DNA of 11,584 nt, taken from NCBI GenBank assembly GCA_011390695.1, contig JAABRW010000303.1, positions 1 to 11,584 on the forward strand, given 5' to 3'. Below, in pieces: positions 1 through 6,223 of this stretch. The position numbers were made by a program, and so were the translations under genes. Position 1 is the first letter of the stretch. Every line of letters begins with the position of its first letter. The stretch comes from Desulfotignum sp. (GTDB lineage: Bacteria > Desulfobacterota > Desulfobacteria > Desulfobacterales > Desulfobacteraceae). Below the pieces are notes generated by a model. It did not search any database. It saw only the letters and a program-made list of their open reading frames with translations, and had not been told where the DNA came from.

Positions 1-237
1 ATTTGCAACCATCATCCCTGAACAAATCGACCATATCAGGTTTTGAATAATATTGGTATCCTTCAGGAAATTCAAGCCTGAATCCTTTTGCTTGGGTCGA
101 TAATTATCGCTGAGCAGGACAAATTGGTGAACGTTCCAGCGAACAAACGCCGCCAAGGGTTTCGGCAAGAAGTGCATGACGTCCGGCGTCTGGTTGAGCC
201 GGCGGTTGGGCGATTCATGATTGATAATTAAGCGCAT
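1..237 (-). CDS. Hypothetical protein, N-terminal part, cut by the left window edge
   Basis: On the minus strand an ATG at 237 opens a frame of 79 codons that is still open at the window edge, so only the N-terminus is visible. It begins MRLIINHESPNRRLNQ and later contains PKPLAAFVRWNVHQFV. I do not recognise the family. It starts only 12 bases after the stop of the Sel1-like gene at 250-1011 on the same strand, which suggests co-transcription. There is no strong Shine-Dalgarno before the ATG, only a purine-rich AAAGTCCAAAAA stretch, which lowers confidence. Plus-strand frames in this stretch are closed by stops. The codons are richer in GC (CGC, CCG, CTC) than those of the neighbouring Sel1-like gene. 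Confidence 0.4.
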   Translation of the reverse strand, partial: MRLIINHESPNRRLNQTPDVMHFLPKPLAAFVRWNVHQFVLLSDNYRPKQKDSGLNFLKDTNIIQNLIWSICSGMMVAN

Positions 238-249
238 TTTTTGGACTTT

Positions 250-1011
250 TCATTCTTCATTGTATCCATCAGCTTCTGCCATATCCAAATACTTATTTCC
301 TTTCTCGACTTCGTTTCTTTCTTTAATCAGTAACTCCCCGTAGTTATAGGCATGTGGAGCAGGCAGACAATTATTCTCTTCTGCTTTCTTAAAGTATGCC
401 TCAGCTTTATCCACATCAATTTTTTTGAGGTATAAAATTGAAGCGTATTCAGCGTACGCAGGGGCAAAACCTTCGTCAGCTGATTGCTTAAAAAGTTTTT
501 CACTCTTCTCCCAGTCGTCTCTTTCAAGCATCAAGAGCTGTGCGTAAGAAAACGCAGCTGGTGCGAGAAGGAATTCTTCTTTTTCAGCTTTTTCAAACCA
601 TTTTTCTGCCTCATTTATATCAGATTTATAATGATACAGGAGGGTGCCTATATCTCCATACGCCAGTTCATATCCTTGGGCAGCAGCTTTGAATAAATAC
701 CTGAGACCTGTTTCCCAATCGTCTTTTTCCAGATAATGGAGCATACCATATTCGTAAGTGGCCTCTTCCCGTAATGCGCCTACTTTTTCAGCCTTTACAA
801 ACCATTTTTCTGCTTTTTTGACATCATGTTTCTCCCTGTATATGATAACGCCGATCTCACCGAATGCCTTATTAAAACGGGCTTTTGAAAGTTTCAAAAG
901 AATACGAAGTGCTTCATCTGGTTTGTTTTCATTTAAATACAGGTCAACAGCCTGTTCATATAGGGCATTATATCGGGAAAGTGTTTTTTTAGATTTACGC
1001 CTAAGACTCAT
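250..1011 (-). CDS. Sel1/TPR-like repeat protein with three 68-residue tandem units
   Basis: A 253-residue soluble protein without signal peptide or membrane segment. After a basic N-terminus (MSLRRKSKKT) and a half unit (residues 1-46), it contains three consecutive units of exactly 68 residues at about 47-114, 115-182 and 183-250. Each unit holds two alpha-helical Sel1-like hairpins with recurring patterns such as AEKWFxKAEK, DDWE and AxxGY or AxxGF. Sel1/TPR solenoids are protein-protein interaction scaffolds, so a binding or adaptor role is the most that can be said; no catalytic domain is attached. The start ATG at 1011 is preceded by AAAGGG about 10-12 bases upstream. The gene is AT-richer than the lut operon. 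It is likely co-transcribed with the partial gene at 1-237. The partner is unknown. Confidence 0.8.
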   Translation of the reverse strand: MSLRRKSKKTLSRYNALYEQAVDLYLNENKPDEALRILLKLSKARFNKAFGEIGVIIYREKHDVKKAEKWFVKAEKVGALREEATYEYGMLHYLEKDDWETGLRYLFKAAAQGYELAYGDIGTLLYHYKSDINEAEKWFEKAEKEEFLLAPAAFSYAQLLMLERDDWEKSEKLFKQSADEGFAPAYAEYASILYLKKIDVDKAEAYFKKAEENNCLPAPHAYNYGELLIKERNEVEKGNKYLDMAEADGYNEE

Positions 1012-1674
1012 TTTAACTTACCCTTTAACTTGGACTATAATTTATTCAAAACACGATGAACCTGGCAAAATTTGACACCATAGAATGCTGCATCAGTATA
1101 TTTTTAACGTCCAACAAGTTCATGTGTGGATCATCATACACTTCATGAAAAAATTATCTGACTGTATATTATACAAATAAGGAAGAAGTGCAGAAATGCT
1201 TATTCTTATTATATCTGAATTTCTTCCCAGTCATCAAATTATCAACCATTTACAACAATACTGAAGTCTGCCAAAACTCAACTATAGTGCACATATCATT
1301 GACTTCCATCAAATACAACCATAAATTGCCTATCATGAATTCTGCATAAGTTCCATGAGATTTTGAGTATTACCGGCAGCGGATTTGCCCCCAGACTTCC
1401 ACCTTTCTTCCACCCCTTCCCGGTATCCTGCCTTGGTCACTGCTGGCTGAAACCATTGTCCTGTGGGTTTGCAGTAAATTGAACCATGTTGTTTCGTGGG
1501 GGTTAAGGTCTGCCTTTTTACCGGGGCAAGATATTAACCGTCTGTGGCTCCCGGATCTGGATCTGGCTCCTGTTTGTAGGTTTTTTCTGACCTTGAGTAA
1601 ATATGTATTATGATATGGCATTGGAATCAAATCATTATTTACTGGTTTTCCGTCACAGCGCTTGCCTTCTGCCG
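1012..1674. other. 663-bp stretch with no supportable intact gene
   Basis: The part from 1012 to about 1360 is very AT-rich and holds the upstream region of the Sel1-like gene. It also has an imperfect hairpin at 1119-1149 (TTCATG and CATGAA arms with an inner GTG/CAC pairing) and a 22-codon frame at 1196 that is too short to credit. From about 1360 to 1600 base composition changes abruptly to near 50% GC. There the minus strand has an 86-codon open frame (1370-1630) of low-complexity Arg/Gly/Ser type, and a second, more protein-like frame (1333-1536) that lacks a start codon and follows a TAA. These look like remnants or chance frames rather than intact genes. No tRNA or rRNA is visible. Confidence 0.5.
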
Positions 1675-2025
1675 TTAAAGAATTTTTTTCTGGATCGCAA
1701 TGCCCACAAGGGAAAATCCGGCGAGTATCAGCAGGGGCCAGACAGTCCAGAAGGTAATGGCGGATTGTTCTTCTTCAAAGTGAAAGGCGGTATAGATGGC
1801 CGAGCAGTAAATATATCCTTTTACAGCAAACCCGATGGCGGTGCTCATGAAAAAGGAAAACTGGGAGAAATGCTGCGGGCTGCCTGTGAAATCAAACGCA
1901 ATGGCCTTGAATACCTTTTCAAATGCCCACCCCGGTAATTTGAAATACTGCCGGCTCGATTCTTGACTTCTTGCACTCAGGACATTTCCCGGGTTTCTTG
2001 TAAGTTTTTCTGTCCTTGAATTCAA
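1675..2025 (-). CDS. Small membrane protein of unknown function, overlapping the upstream regulator gene
   Basis: The frame ends with TAA at 1675 and its C-terminal 80 or so residues look genuinely coding. They have an amphipathic stretch (PGWAFEKVFKAIAFDF), a hydrophobic segment around STAIGFAVKGYIYCSAIY, an acidic turn (HFEEEQ) and a clear C-terminal transmembrane helix (WPLLILAGFSLVGIAI) followed by QKKIL. I do not recognise the family. The start is uncertain. The ATG at 2025 gives 116 residues but overlaps the 3' end of the regulator gene by 107 bp. The next ATG, at 1848, gives only 57 residues and drops a protein-like segment, and no GTG or TTG lies between. I give the longest form because the segment before 1848 appears coding. 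Translational coupling to, or a +1 shift from, the regulator are alternatives. Confidence 0.45.
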   Translation of the reverse strand: MNSRTEKLTRNPGNVLSARSQESSRQYFKLPGWAFEKVFKAIAFDFTGSPQHFSQFSFFMSTAIGFAVKGYIYCSAIYTAFHFEEEQSAITFWTVWPLLILAGFSLVGIAIQKKIL

Positions 2026-2227
2026 ATCCGCATCCCAGGCAGTAGCATGGTGTTATTTTAATCTGTTTTTTATGGTGGCGGATACTTTTTTCAATTGATG
2101 GCAGGTGTGAGTATGCTTCTTTCTCGCTGATCCGCAAGGTCTTTGAAATATCCCTTGCTGTCATGGGCTCAGCTTCCAGGCAGCGGATGATCTGTTCTCT
2201 GATTGTCAGTTGTTTGTTTGATTTCAT
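1919..2227 (-). CDS. Transcriptional regulator with N-terminal HTH and C-terminal zinc ribbon
   Basis: A 102-residue cytoplasmic protein of the small HTH plus Zn-ribbon type known from archaea and anaerobic bacteria (COG3357-like). Residues about 8-55 form a winged helix (TIREQIIRCLEAEP, then MTARDISKTLRISEKEAYSH, where the recognition helix is expected). Residues about 65-95 carry two cysteine knuckles, CYCLGCGFEF and CPECKK, that would bind one zinc ion. The start is taken as the ATG at 2227, because AAGGT lies 7 bases upstream; an in-frame ATG at 2272 would overlap the preceding gene. It lies 38 bp after the Mth938-domain gene and overlaps the small membrane protein gene. Target and signal are unknown; the dyad at 2883-2899 upstream of this cluster is a possible site. 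Confidence 0.75.
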   Translation of the reverse strand: MKSNKQLTIREQIIRCLEAEPMTARDISKTLRISEKEAYSHLPSIEKSIRHHKKQIKITPCYCLGCGFEFKDRKTYKKPGKCPECKKSRIEPAVFQITGVGI

Positions 2228-2265
2228 AATACCAACCTTACTTTGCAAAAACCGGAAATCAGAGT

Positions 2266-2610
2266 TCAGCATGTCAGGTGAAAACAGGCGGCTACACCAT
2301 CTGAAGCTTCTGATAAAGCGTTGTATTTTTCAGCGGCCCGATTTGAGGACAGCACCATAGCCGTGATCCCCTTTTCCTGAAGATCGCCAACCAGTGTGGC
2401 ATGGGGTCTCATCAAGCCGGGCTTTCCAGTACCGATCACAAGGATTTTGACGGAACTTTCCAGAACCGGATCCAAATCTTCCAACACCAGCCGATGGCCG
2501 GATTTTCTCTGCCATGGGCTCAAAACGGTTCCGTCCGGCAGGAGAATGAGATCCTTTCGGTATTCTTTGCCGTTGACTGTCATTTTGCCGAATGAATAAG
2601 AATCAATCAT
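2266..2610 (-). CDS. Mth938-like domain protein (DUF498 family)
   Basis: A 114-residue protein that fills a single Mth938-like domain (DUF498, the fold shared with mitochondrial NDUFAF3 and AAMDC). Visible family features are the opening IDSYSFGKMTVNGKEY, the strand-turn LILLPDGTVLSPWQR, the core KILVIGTGKPGLMRP and the C-terminal GITAMVLSSNRAAEKYNAL. Its biochemical role in bacteria is not established. The start is the ATG at 2610, preceded by AGAGGAAA with good spacing; an upstream in-frame extension to 2730 has no ribosome binding site and overlaps another candidate frame. It leads into the HTH/Zn-ribbon regulator on the same strand, and the two were probably transcribed together. Confidence 0.85.
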   Translation of the reverse strand: MIDSYSFGKMTVNGKEYRKDLILLPDGTVLSPWQRKSGHRLVLEDLDPVLESSVKILVIGTGKPGLMRPHATLVGDLQEKGITAMVLSSNRAAEKYNALSEASDGVAACFHLTC

Positions 2611-2630
2611 AGGTGTTTCCTCTTGTGGTC

Positions 2631-2875
2631 TCAAACACAGTACATTCGCCCATGGATATCCCTGGCCTCTCCCACGGCATACCTGGTGACAATGGTACAC
2701 CCGTGAGAATCTTTCTGCCAGGTGTCCCATAACCCGGCTGCATTAAAAGCATCTACAGTTTTATGCAATGACAACCTTTTCCCATTTTTGGGTTTCCGGC
2801 GCAACTGTTTTTATTAGAAGGGCTCAAACTTGGTGCTGCCGATGCCGGCAGGCACATTTTAAAAACCATTGCCAT
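2631..2875 (-). CDS. Possible small gene split over two frames (-1 frameshift or frameshift mutation)
   Basis: Two adjoining minus-strand frames both look protein-like. Frame A starts at ATG 2875 (MAMVFKMCLPASAAPSL and so on) and stops at TAG 2753 after 40 residues. Frame B, one base back, is open from 2804 to TGA 2631 and encodes FNAAGLWDTWQKDSHG and RYAVGEARDIHGRMYCV near its end. Within the overlap, frame A has two -1 slippery heptamers in the correct phase, C CCA AAA (2792-2786) and G GGA AAA (2783-2777). Slippage at the second would join the frames into an 81-residue protein ending 21 bp before the Mth938-domain gene. Alternatives are two separate mini-genes (frame B from a TTG at 2768 behind AAAAGG) or a decayed gene. 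I do not recognise the family. Only a weak AGG lies upstream of ATG 2875. Confidence 0.3.
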
Positions 2876-2882
2876 TTATTTA

Positions 2883-2899
2883 AGAACCTGGTAGGTTCT
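2883..2899. promoter_or_regulatory. Perfect 17-bp dyad, candidate operator
   Basis: AGAACCT-GGT-AGGTTCT is a perfect 7-bp inverted repeat around a 3-bp spacer. It sits between the divergent transcription units, 8 bp upstream of the ATG at 2875 on the minus strand and next to a possible -10 element (TATTAT or TATACT, 2903-2911) for the plus-strand ABM gene. The geometry suits a dimeric repressor such as the HTH/Zn-ribbon protein encoded nearby, but the link is inferred. Confidence 0.4.
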
Positions 2900-2915
2900 G
2901 GGTATTATACTGATT

Positions 2916-2952
2916 TTTCCCACAATGACAAAAAAACGCATTGAATGGGAAA
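2916..2952. repeat. Long inverted repeat upstream of the ABM gene
   Basis: Arms TTTCCCA-CAATG and CATTG-(AA)-TGGGAAA pair over 12 bp with a 2-base bulge, around an A-rich loop (ACAAAAAAACG). It lies 118 bp before the ABM gene start. No T-run follows on either strand, so it is not a standard terminator. It may be a second regulatory site or a leader hairpin of the plus-strand transcript. Confidence 0.35.
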
Positions 2953-3069
2953 CTATTCAAAGCTCATACAGAATCTCCCGGTTTACTGAAGACCCAATTC
3001 AGTATGAAAAAAATTATTTTTCCGGCAACGAAAGTATTATGTAAAATGCCATTAAAAAAGGAGGTTGTG

Positions 3070-3396
3070 ATGTCAGTATGTGTAATTATAAAAAGAAAAT
3101 TTGATGACAAGGATGTCGCCTCAAAGATTGCCCCCCTGATTGTCCGCTTGAGGTCTCAGGCCAGCATTCAGCCTGGATACATCACTGATCAGGCTTTTGC
3201 TGCTTTGGATTCACACGGTGAGTATCTGGTTGTCAGCATGTGGGATACCATTGAGGACTGGAACAGCTGGATGCACAGCGAGTCGCGGCAATCCATTCAG
3301 CGCCAGATAGATGAACTGACAGTTGAAAACACCGAGTACCGTTACTATGAACCTATTGTAGGCGGTATTATTCCAAAGTTTGAAGCAGTGCTTTAA
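3070..3396 (+). CDS. ABM (antibiotic biosynthesis monooxygenase)-fold protein
   Basis: A 108-residue single-domain protein with the dimeric alpha/beta-barrel ABM pattern: the opening strand CVIIKRKFDDKD, a helix (VASKIAPLIVRLRSQA), PGYITDQAF, the strand EYLVVSMWDTIEDW and the helix NSWMHSESRQSIQRQID. Such proteins include small monooxygenases and haem-degrading enzymes, but many have no assigned activity, and no substrate can be read from the sequence. The start is the ATG at 3070, directly behind a strong AAGGAGG; an upstream in-frame extension from 2941 is not needed. The carbonic anhydrase-like gene follows 23 bp downstream, so the two probably form one transcript. Confidence 0.75.
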   Translation: MSVCVIIKRKFDDKDVASKIAPLIVRLRSQASIQPGYITDQAFAALDSHGEYLVVSMWDTIEDWNSWMHSESRQSIQRQIDELTVENTEYRYYEPIVGGIIPKFEAVL

Positions 3397-3419
3397 TACT
3401 TCAGTGCAGCAGGCCCAGC

Positions 3420-3956
3420 ATGCCACTTTACGTTTTTAAAACCCATACCCCCCGGATTCACCCATCCGTATTTGTGGCCCCCTCAGCCCAGATCATCGGC
3501 AATGTCCGTATCGGCAGTGATTCTTCGGTCTGGTTCCAGACAGTCATCCGGGGAGATCTGGACACGATCGCCATTGGTGAAAAAACAAATATCCAGGATC
3601 TGTGCATGTGCCACGCAGATGAAGGCATTCCGCTGACCATCGGCCATGGCATCACCATCGGCCACAGAAGTGTGATCCACGGGTGCACCGTCGAAGACGG
3701 CTGCCTCATCGGCATGGGCGCCGTCATTATGAACCATGCCGTGATCGGAAAAGGCTCTGTCATTGCAGCCGGTACTGTTGTGCTGGAAAAGACCGTGATA
3801 CCGCCCTGTTCCCTTGTGACCGGTTCTCCGGGCAGGGTAAAAAAGACCTATGACAATCCGGAACAGCTTTCCCAAAGCATCCAGTCCATGGCCCAAAGCT
3901 ATCTGGAAAACGCCCGGTCATATTCGTCCCCCAGCACGTTTTATGAATTAAAATGA
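3420..3956 (+). CDS. Gamma-carbonic anhydrase-like hexapeptide-repeat protein
   Basis: A 178-residue left-handed beta-helix protein of the gamma-carbonic anhydrase, YrdA or PaaY type. Hexapeptide turns run through residues about 15-135 (SAQIIGNVRIGSDS, TIGHGITIGHRSVIHG, CLIGMGAVIMNHAVIGKGSVIAAG). The metal-site signature is present: R44-G-D46, Q59-D60 in NIQD, then H65, H82 and H87, matching the three zinc histidines shared between subunits of the trimer. A C-terminal helix follows (about 148-165). Family members are cytoplasmic trimers; some hydrate CO2, others are inactive or act as thioesterases, so the reaction is not certain. The ATG at 3420 is preceded by AGCAGG. It ends 30 bp before the converging lutC stop. 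Confidence 0.88.
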   Translation: MPLYVFKTHTPRIHPSVFVAPSAQIIGNVRIGSDSSVWFQTVIRGDLDTIAIGEKTNIQDLCMCHADEGIPLTIGHGITIGHRSVIHGCTVEDGCLIGMGAVIMNHAVIGKGSVIAAGTVVLEKTVIPPCSLVTGSPGRVKKTYDNPEQLSQSIQSMAQSYLENARSYSSPSTFYELK

Positions 3957-3981
3957 ATATGGCCGGTTTTTGTTTTCACCC

Positions 3982-4005
3982 TTTTGTCACGCACGGATGA
4001 CAAAA
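3982..4005. terminator. Weak inverted repeat at the convergent gene ends
   Basis: TTTTGTCA and TGACAAAA pair perfectly over 8 bp around the loop CGCACGGA, and the first arm spans the TGA stop of lutC. It could end transcription from either side, because the T and A runs sit in the stem arms, but the stem is AT-rich and no separate T-run follows. No better terminator is visible between the two converging genes. Confidence 0.3.
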
Positions 4006-4757
4006 ATGTGCATTTCTTTGGGGCCGTGTGCACCATGAACCATGGTAAGTTCGATATCAGCGGTTTTGCTGGGGCCGGAAATAAAGACCATGTGGTGGGT
4101 CAGTTCTTTTTCAGGGGTATTTTTTTCATCATCAAGCACAGCATAGAGTTCGGTCAAATTGGTCAGTATCTGGTCAAGTGTAATAACCGACACATGGACA
4201 GCCGGTACCAGGGAAACGGCCCGGCCCTGATGGGGATGGGTTTTCATGACAATGGTGGCGGTGTCTGCCACACAATAATCGGCCGCTGTAATGCCCATGA
4301 AAGAAGCTATGGTATTTTCCCGTATGACCTGCCTTTGTCCTTTCAGGTCTGCGTGTGAATCCATGGCAGTGGTATGCACCGGAATGTCCTGACCCGCCAA
4401 GACAGATTCCAGATCAAGCGTATCCAGAAGGGGATGGGACCAACGGATCAACGCCTTTTTTTCTCCCCATTCCGGATTTTTCTGCCGGACAAGTGTAGCA
4501 ATCTGCTGTGCCGCCTCAGCCGCGTCTGCCACTGGTGTGACATGCAGGTTCAAGGGCAGAGCCTGATCCATCAACACCGTCAGAAGCGTTTCTCTCTCCT
4601 GTGGTGTGCGCCATTGTACTGCCTGCAGCAGGTTTTGGGGCTCCTTGTCCGATATTTCCGGAAAAATTTGTGCCCGCCGGACATCGGCAGGCCCAGTGTC
4701 CGGCCCCAGGGACTGACGTACCCGGTTGATAAAACTGGCGCGATGATTCTGTATCAT
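3987..4757 (-). CDS. lutC: LutC, lactate utilization protein C (LUD domain)
   Basis: A 256-residue protein of the LutC/YkgG type, the third subunit of the LutABC complex that oxidises L-lactate to pyruvate in the cytoplasm. The LUD domain covers most of the C-terminal two thirds. Visible conserved parts are KKALIRWSHPLLDTLDLE, the central GITAADYCVADTATIVM, RAVSLVPAVHVSVI and the terminal HGAHGPKEMHIFVI. There is no iron-sulfur motif, as expected. The start at ATG 4757 is set by AAGGA, which overlaps the lutB stop, so the two genes are translationally close (10 bp apart). It is the last gene of the dctPQM-lutABC operon and converges on the carbonic anhydrase-like gene. Confidence 0.9.
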   Translation of the reverse strand: MIQNHRASFINRVRQSLGPDTGPADVRRAQIFPEISDKEPQNLLQAVQWRTPQERETLLTVLMDQALPLNLHVTPVADAAEAAQQIATLVRQKNPEWGEKKALIRWSHPLLDTLDLESVLAGQDIPVHTTAMDSHADLKGQRQVIRENTIASFMGITAADYCVADTATIVMKTHPHQGRAVSLVPAVHVSVITLDQILTNLTELYAVLDDEKNTPEKELTHHMVFISGPSKTADIELTMVHGAHGPKEMHIFVIRA

Positions 4758-4767
4758 AACATGGTCC

Positions 4768-6207
4768 TTAATCTGGCTGTTTCCTGCTTTTCCATTGGGA
4801 TCGAAACGTCCGGCTGCTTATTTTCCGCAAGGTCCGGGACCGGGTCCATCCGGCAAGCGGACCGGGCAGCTGGCGGATGGGGCCCTCTTTTGCATACACC
4901 AGGGCCTGCATTCGGGAAGCGGACAACAGCGCGGCACGATAGGCAGCAGGATGAGAGGTGAACCAGGCAAAGGTCTCCATGGCAAATTTTTCCGGTTTAC
5001 TGACAGGGGTTGCCCCCCAGGTTTCATCCCCTTCTGCCAGCCGGAACCGCAGTTCTCTGAGCATTCTGGGCAGATCTATATCCACCGGGCAGGCCTGTTT
5101 GCATGCTCCGCACAGGGTTTCGCCGAAGCACAGGTCCTGTGACCGATTCAAGCCTGCCAGAAGCGGGGTCACCACAGCCCCCACAGGACCGGAATAAGGA
5201 GATCCATAAGCATGTCCCCCGATTTTGCCGTATACCGGGCAGACATTTAAACAGGCCGAACACCTGATACAGCACAACATCTCTCGAAATGCCGGATCCG
5301 CCAGCATGCGGCTGCGCCCATTGTCAATAATGATCAAATGAAACGCCTCAGGACCGTCTGGATAATCTGCCGGACCCGGCCCTCCCACATAACTGACATA
5401 TCCCCCCAGTTTCTGGGCCGCAGCCCCGCTGGAAAGAAGCCGAAACAAGATATCATGATCCTTTAGGGTTGCCACCACCCGTTCCATGCCCATAAAGGCT
5501 ACATGTACCCGGGGAAGGGTGGAAGACATCCGGATATTGCCTTCATTGGAAACTGTTGTGATATGGCCGGTCTGGGCACAGGCCAGGTTGCAGCCGGTAA
5601 TACCCATGTCTGCAGCCAGAAATTTTTCCCGCAGCGCAGCCCGGGCGGCCTGGGTCAACACACCCGGATCCGGGGTGTAATCTATACCCAGTTTTTCAGC
5701 AAAGAGCTGACCCACTTGCTCCCGGGTTTTATGAATGGCCGGTGCTATGATATGGGAGGGTTTTTCACCAGCCAGCTGAATGATATATTCTCCTAAGTCG
5801 GTTTCTGCCACATCAATGCCTACACCTTGCAGTGCCTGGTTCAGGCCCACCTCTTCGGTCACCATGGATTTGCCTTTGACCACGGTTTTGACCCCATGTT
5901 TTTTTGCCACTGAAAGGCAGTAGGATACCGCTTCTTTAGCATCCCGGGCAAAAAACACCTGACCACCGTTTTCAGCAACCTTGTCTGCCAGCGCTTCAAG
6001 CAGAATATCCAGATTTTCAATACACCGCTGCCGGATCTCATGTGCCTGCTGCCGGATGCCCACCCCTTCGGGCTGTGATGTGTACATCTTTTGGGTGGCA
6101 GGCCCCAGCCGATCCTGGACACCGGCCAGTGCTCCCTGGAGCCGTTTGTCTGAAATGGCCTGTCTGCTTTTGGCTGTATATTTTTCTGTGGTAAACGGAT
6201 CGTCCAT
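4768..6207 (-). CDS. lutB: LutB, iron-sulfur lactate utilization protein B
   Basis: A 479-residue protein with an N-terminal LUD domain (about 60-305) and a C-terminal ferredoxin-like domain. LUD features include KGKSMVTEEVGLNQAL at about 112-127 and ITGCNLACAQTGH at about 203-215; the latter has extra cysteines where many homologues have Ala or Phe. The first cluster motif is C313-x2-C316-x2-C319-x3-C323-P and the second C366-x2-C369-x3-C373-P with C360 as likely fourth ligand, giving two [4Fe-4S] clusters that would carry electrons from lactate oxidation. Length is typical for the family. The start is the ATG at 6207, behind AAGGA; a longer frame to 6246 would overlap lutA. It sits 16 bp after lutA and 10 bp before lutC. 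Confidence 0.93.
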   Translation of the reverse strand: MDDPFTTEKYTAKSRQAISDKRLQGALAGVQDRLGPATQKMYTSQPEGVGIRQQAHEIRQRCIENLDILLEALADKVAENGGQVFFARDAKEAVSYCLSVAKKHGVKTVVKGKSMVTEEVGLNQALQGVGIDVAETDLGEYIIQLAGEKPSHIIAPAIHKTREQVGQLFAEKLGIDYTPDPGVLTQAARAALREKFLAADMGITGCNLACAQTGHITTVSNEGNIRMSSTLPRVHVAFMGMERVVATLKDHDILFRLLSSGAAAQKLGGYVSYVGGPGPADYPDGPEAFHLIIIDNGRSRMLADPAFREMLCCIRCSACLNVCPVYGKIGGHAYGSPYSGPVGAVVTPLLAGLNRSQDLCFGETLCGACKQACPVDIDLPRMLRELRFRLAEGDETWGATPVSKPEKFAMETFAWFTSHPAAYRAALLSASRMQALVYAKEGPIRQLPGPLAGWTRSRTLRKISSRTFRSQWKSRKQPD

Positions 6208-6223
6208 TGGTAGGTCCTTACAT

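Noticed and set aside
1196..1264. 22-codon plus-strand frame behind AAGGAAG
   Set aside because: Too short and of AT-rich chance composition, with no homologue recognised.
1370..1630. 86-codon minus-strand open frame
   Set aside because: Rich in Arg, Gly and Ser with no domain pattern and no ribosome binding site; a competing frame in the same stretch looks more protein-like.
1603..1938. 111-codon plus-strand open frame
   Set aside because: Lies antisense to the small membrane protein frame; its sequence mirrors that frame's codon structure and it has no convincing ribosome binding site.
2941..3069. N-terminal extension of the ABM protein
   Set aside because: A strong AAGGAGG directly precedes the ATG at 3070, and the extension is unlike the ABM fold.
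3483..3896. 137-codon minus-strand open frame
   Set aside because: Antisense shadow of the carbonic anhydrase-like gene, rich in His, Asp and Gly from the reverse of hexapeptide codons.
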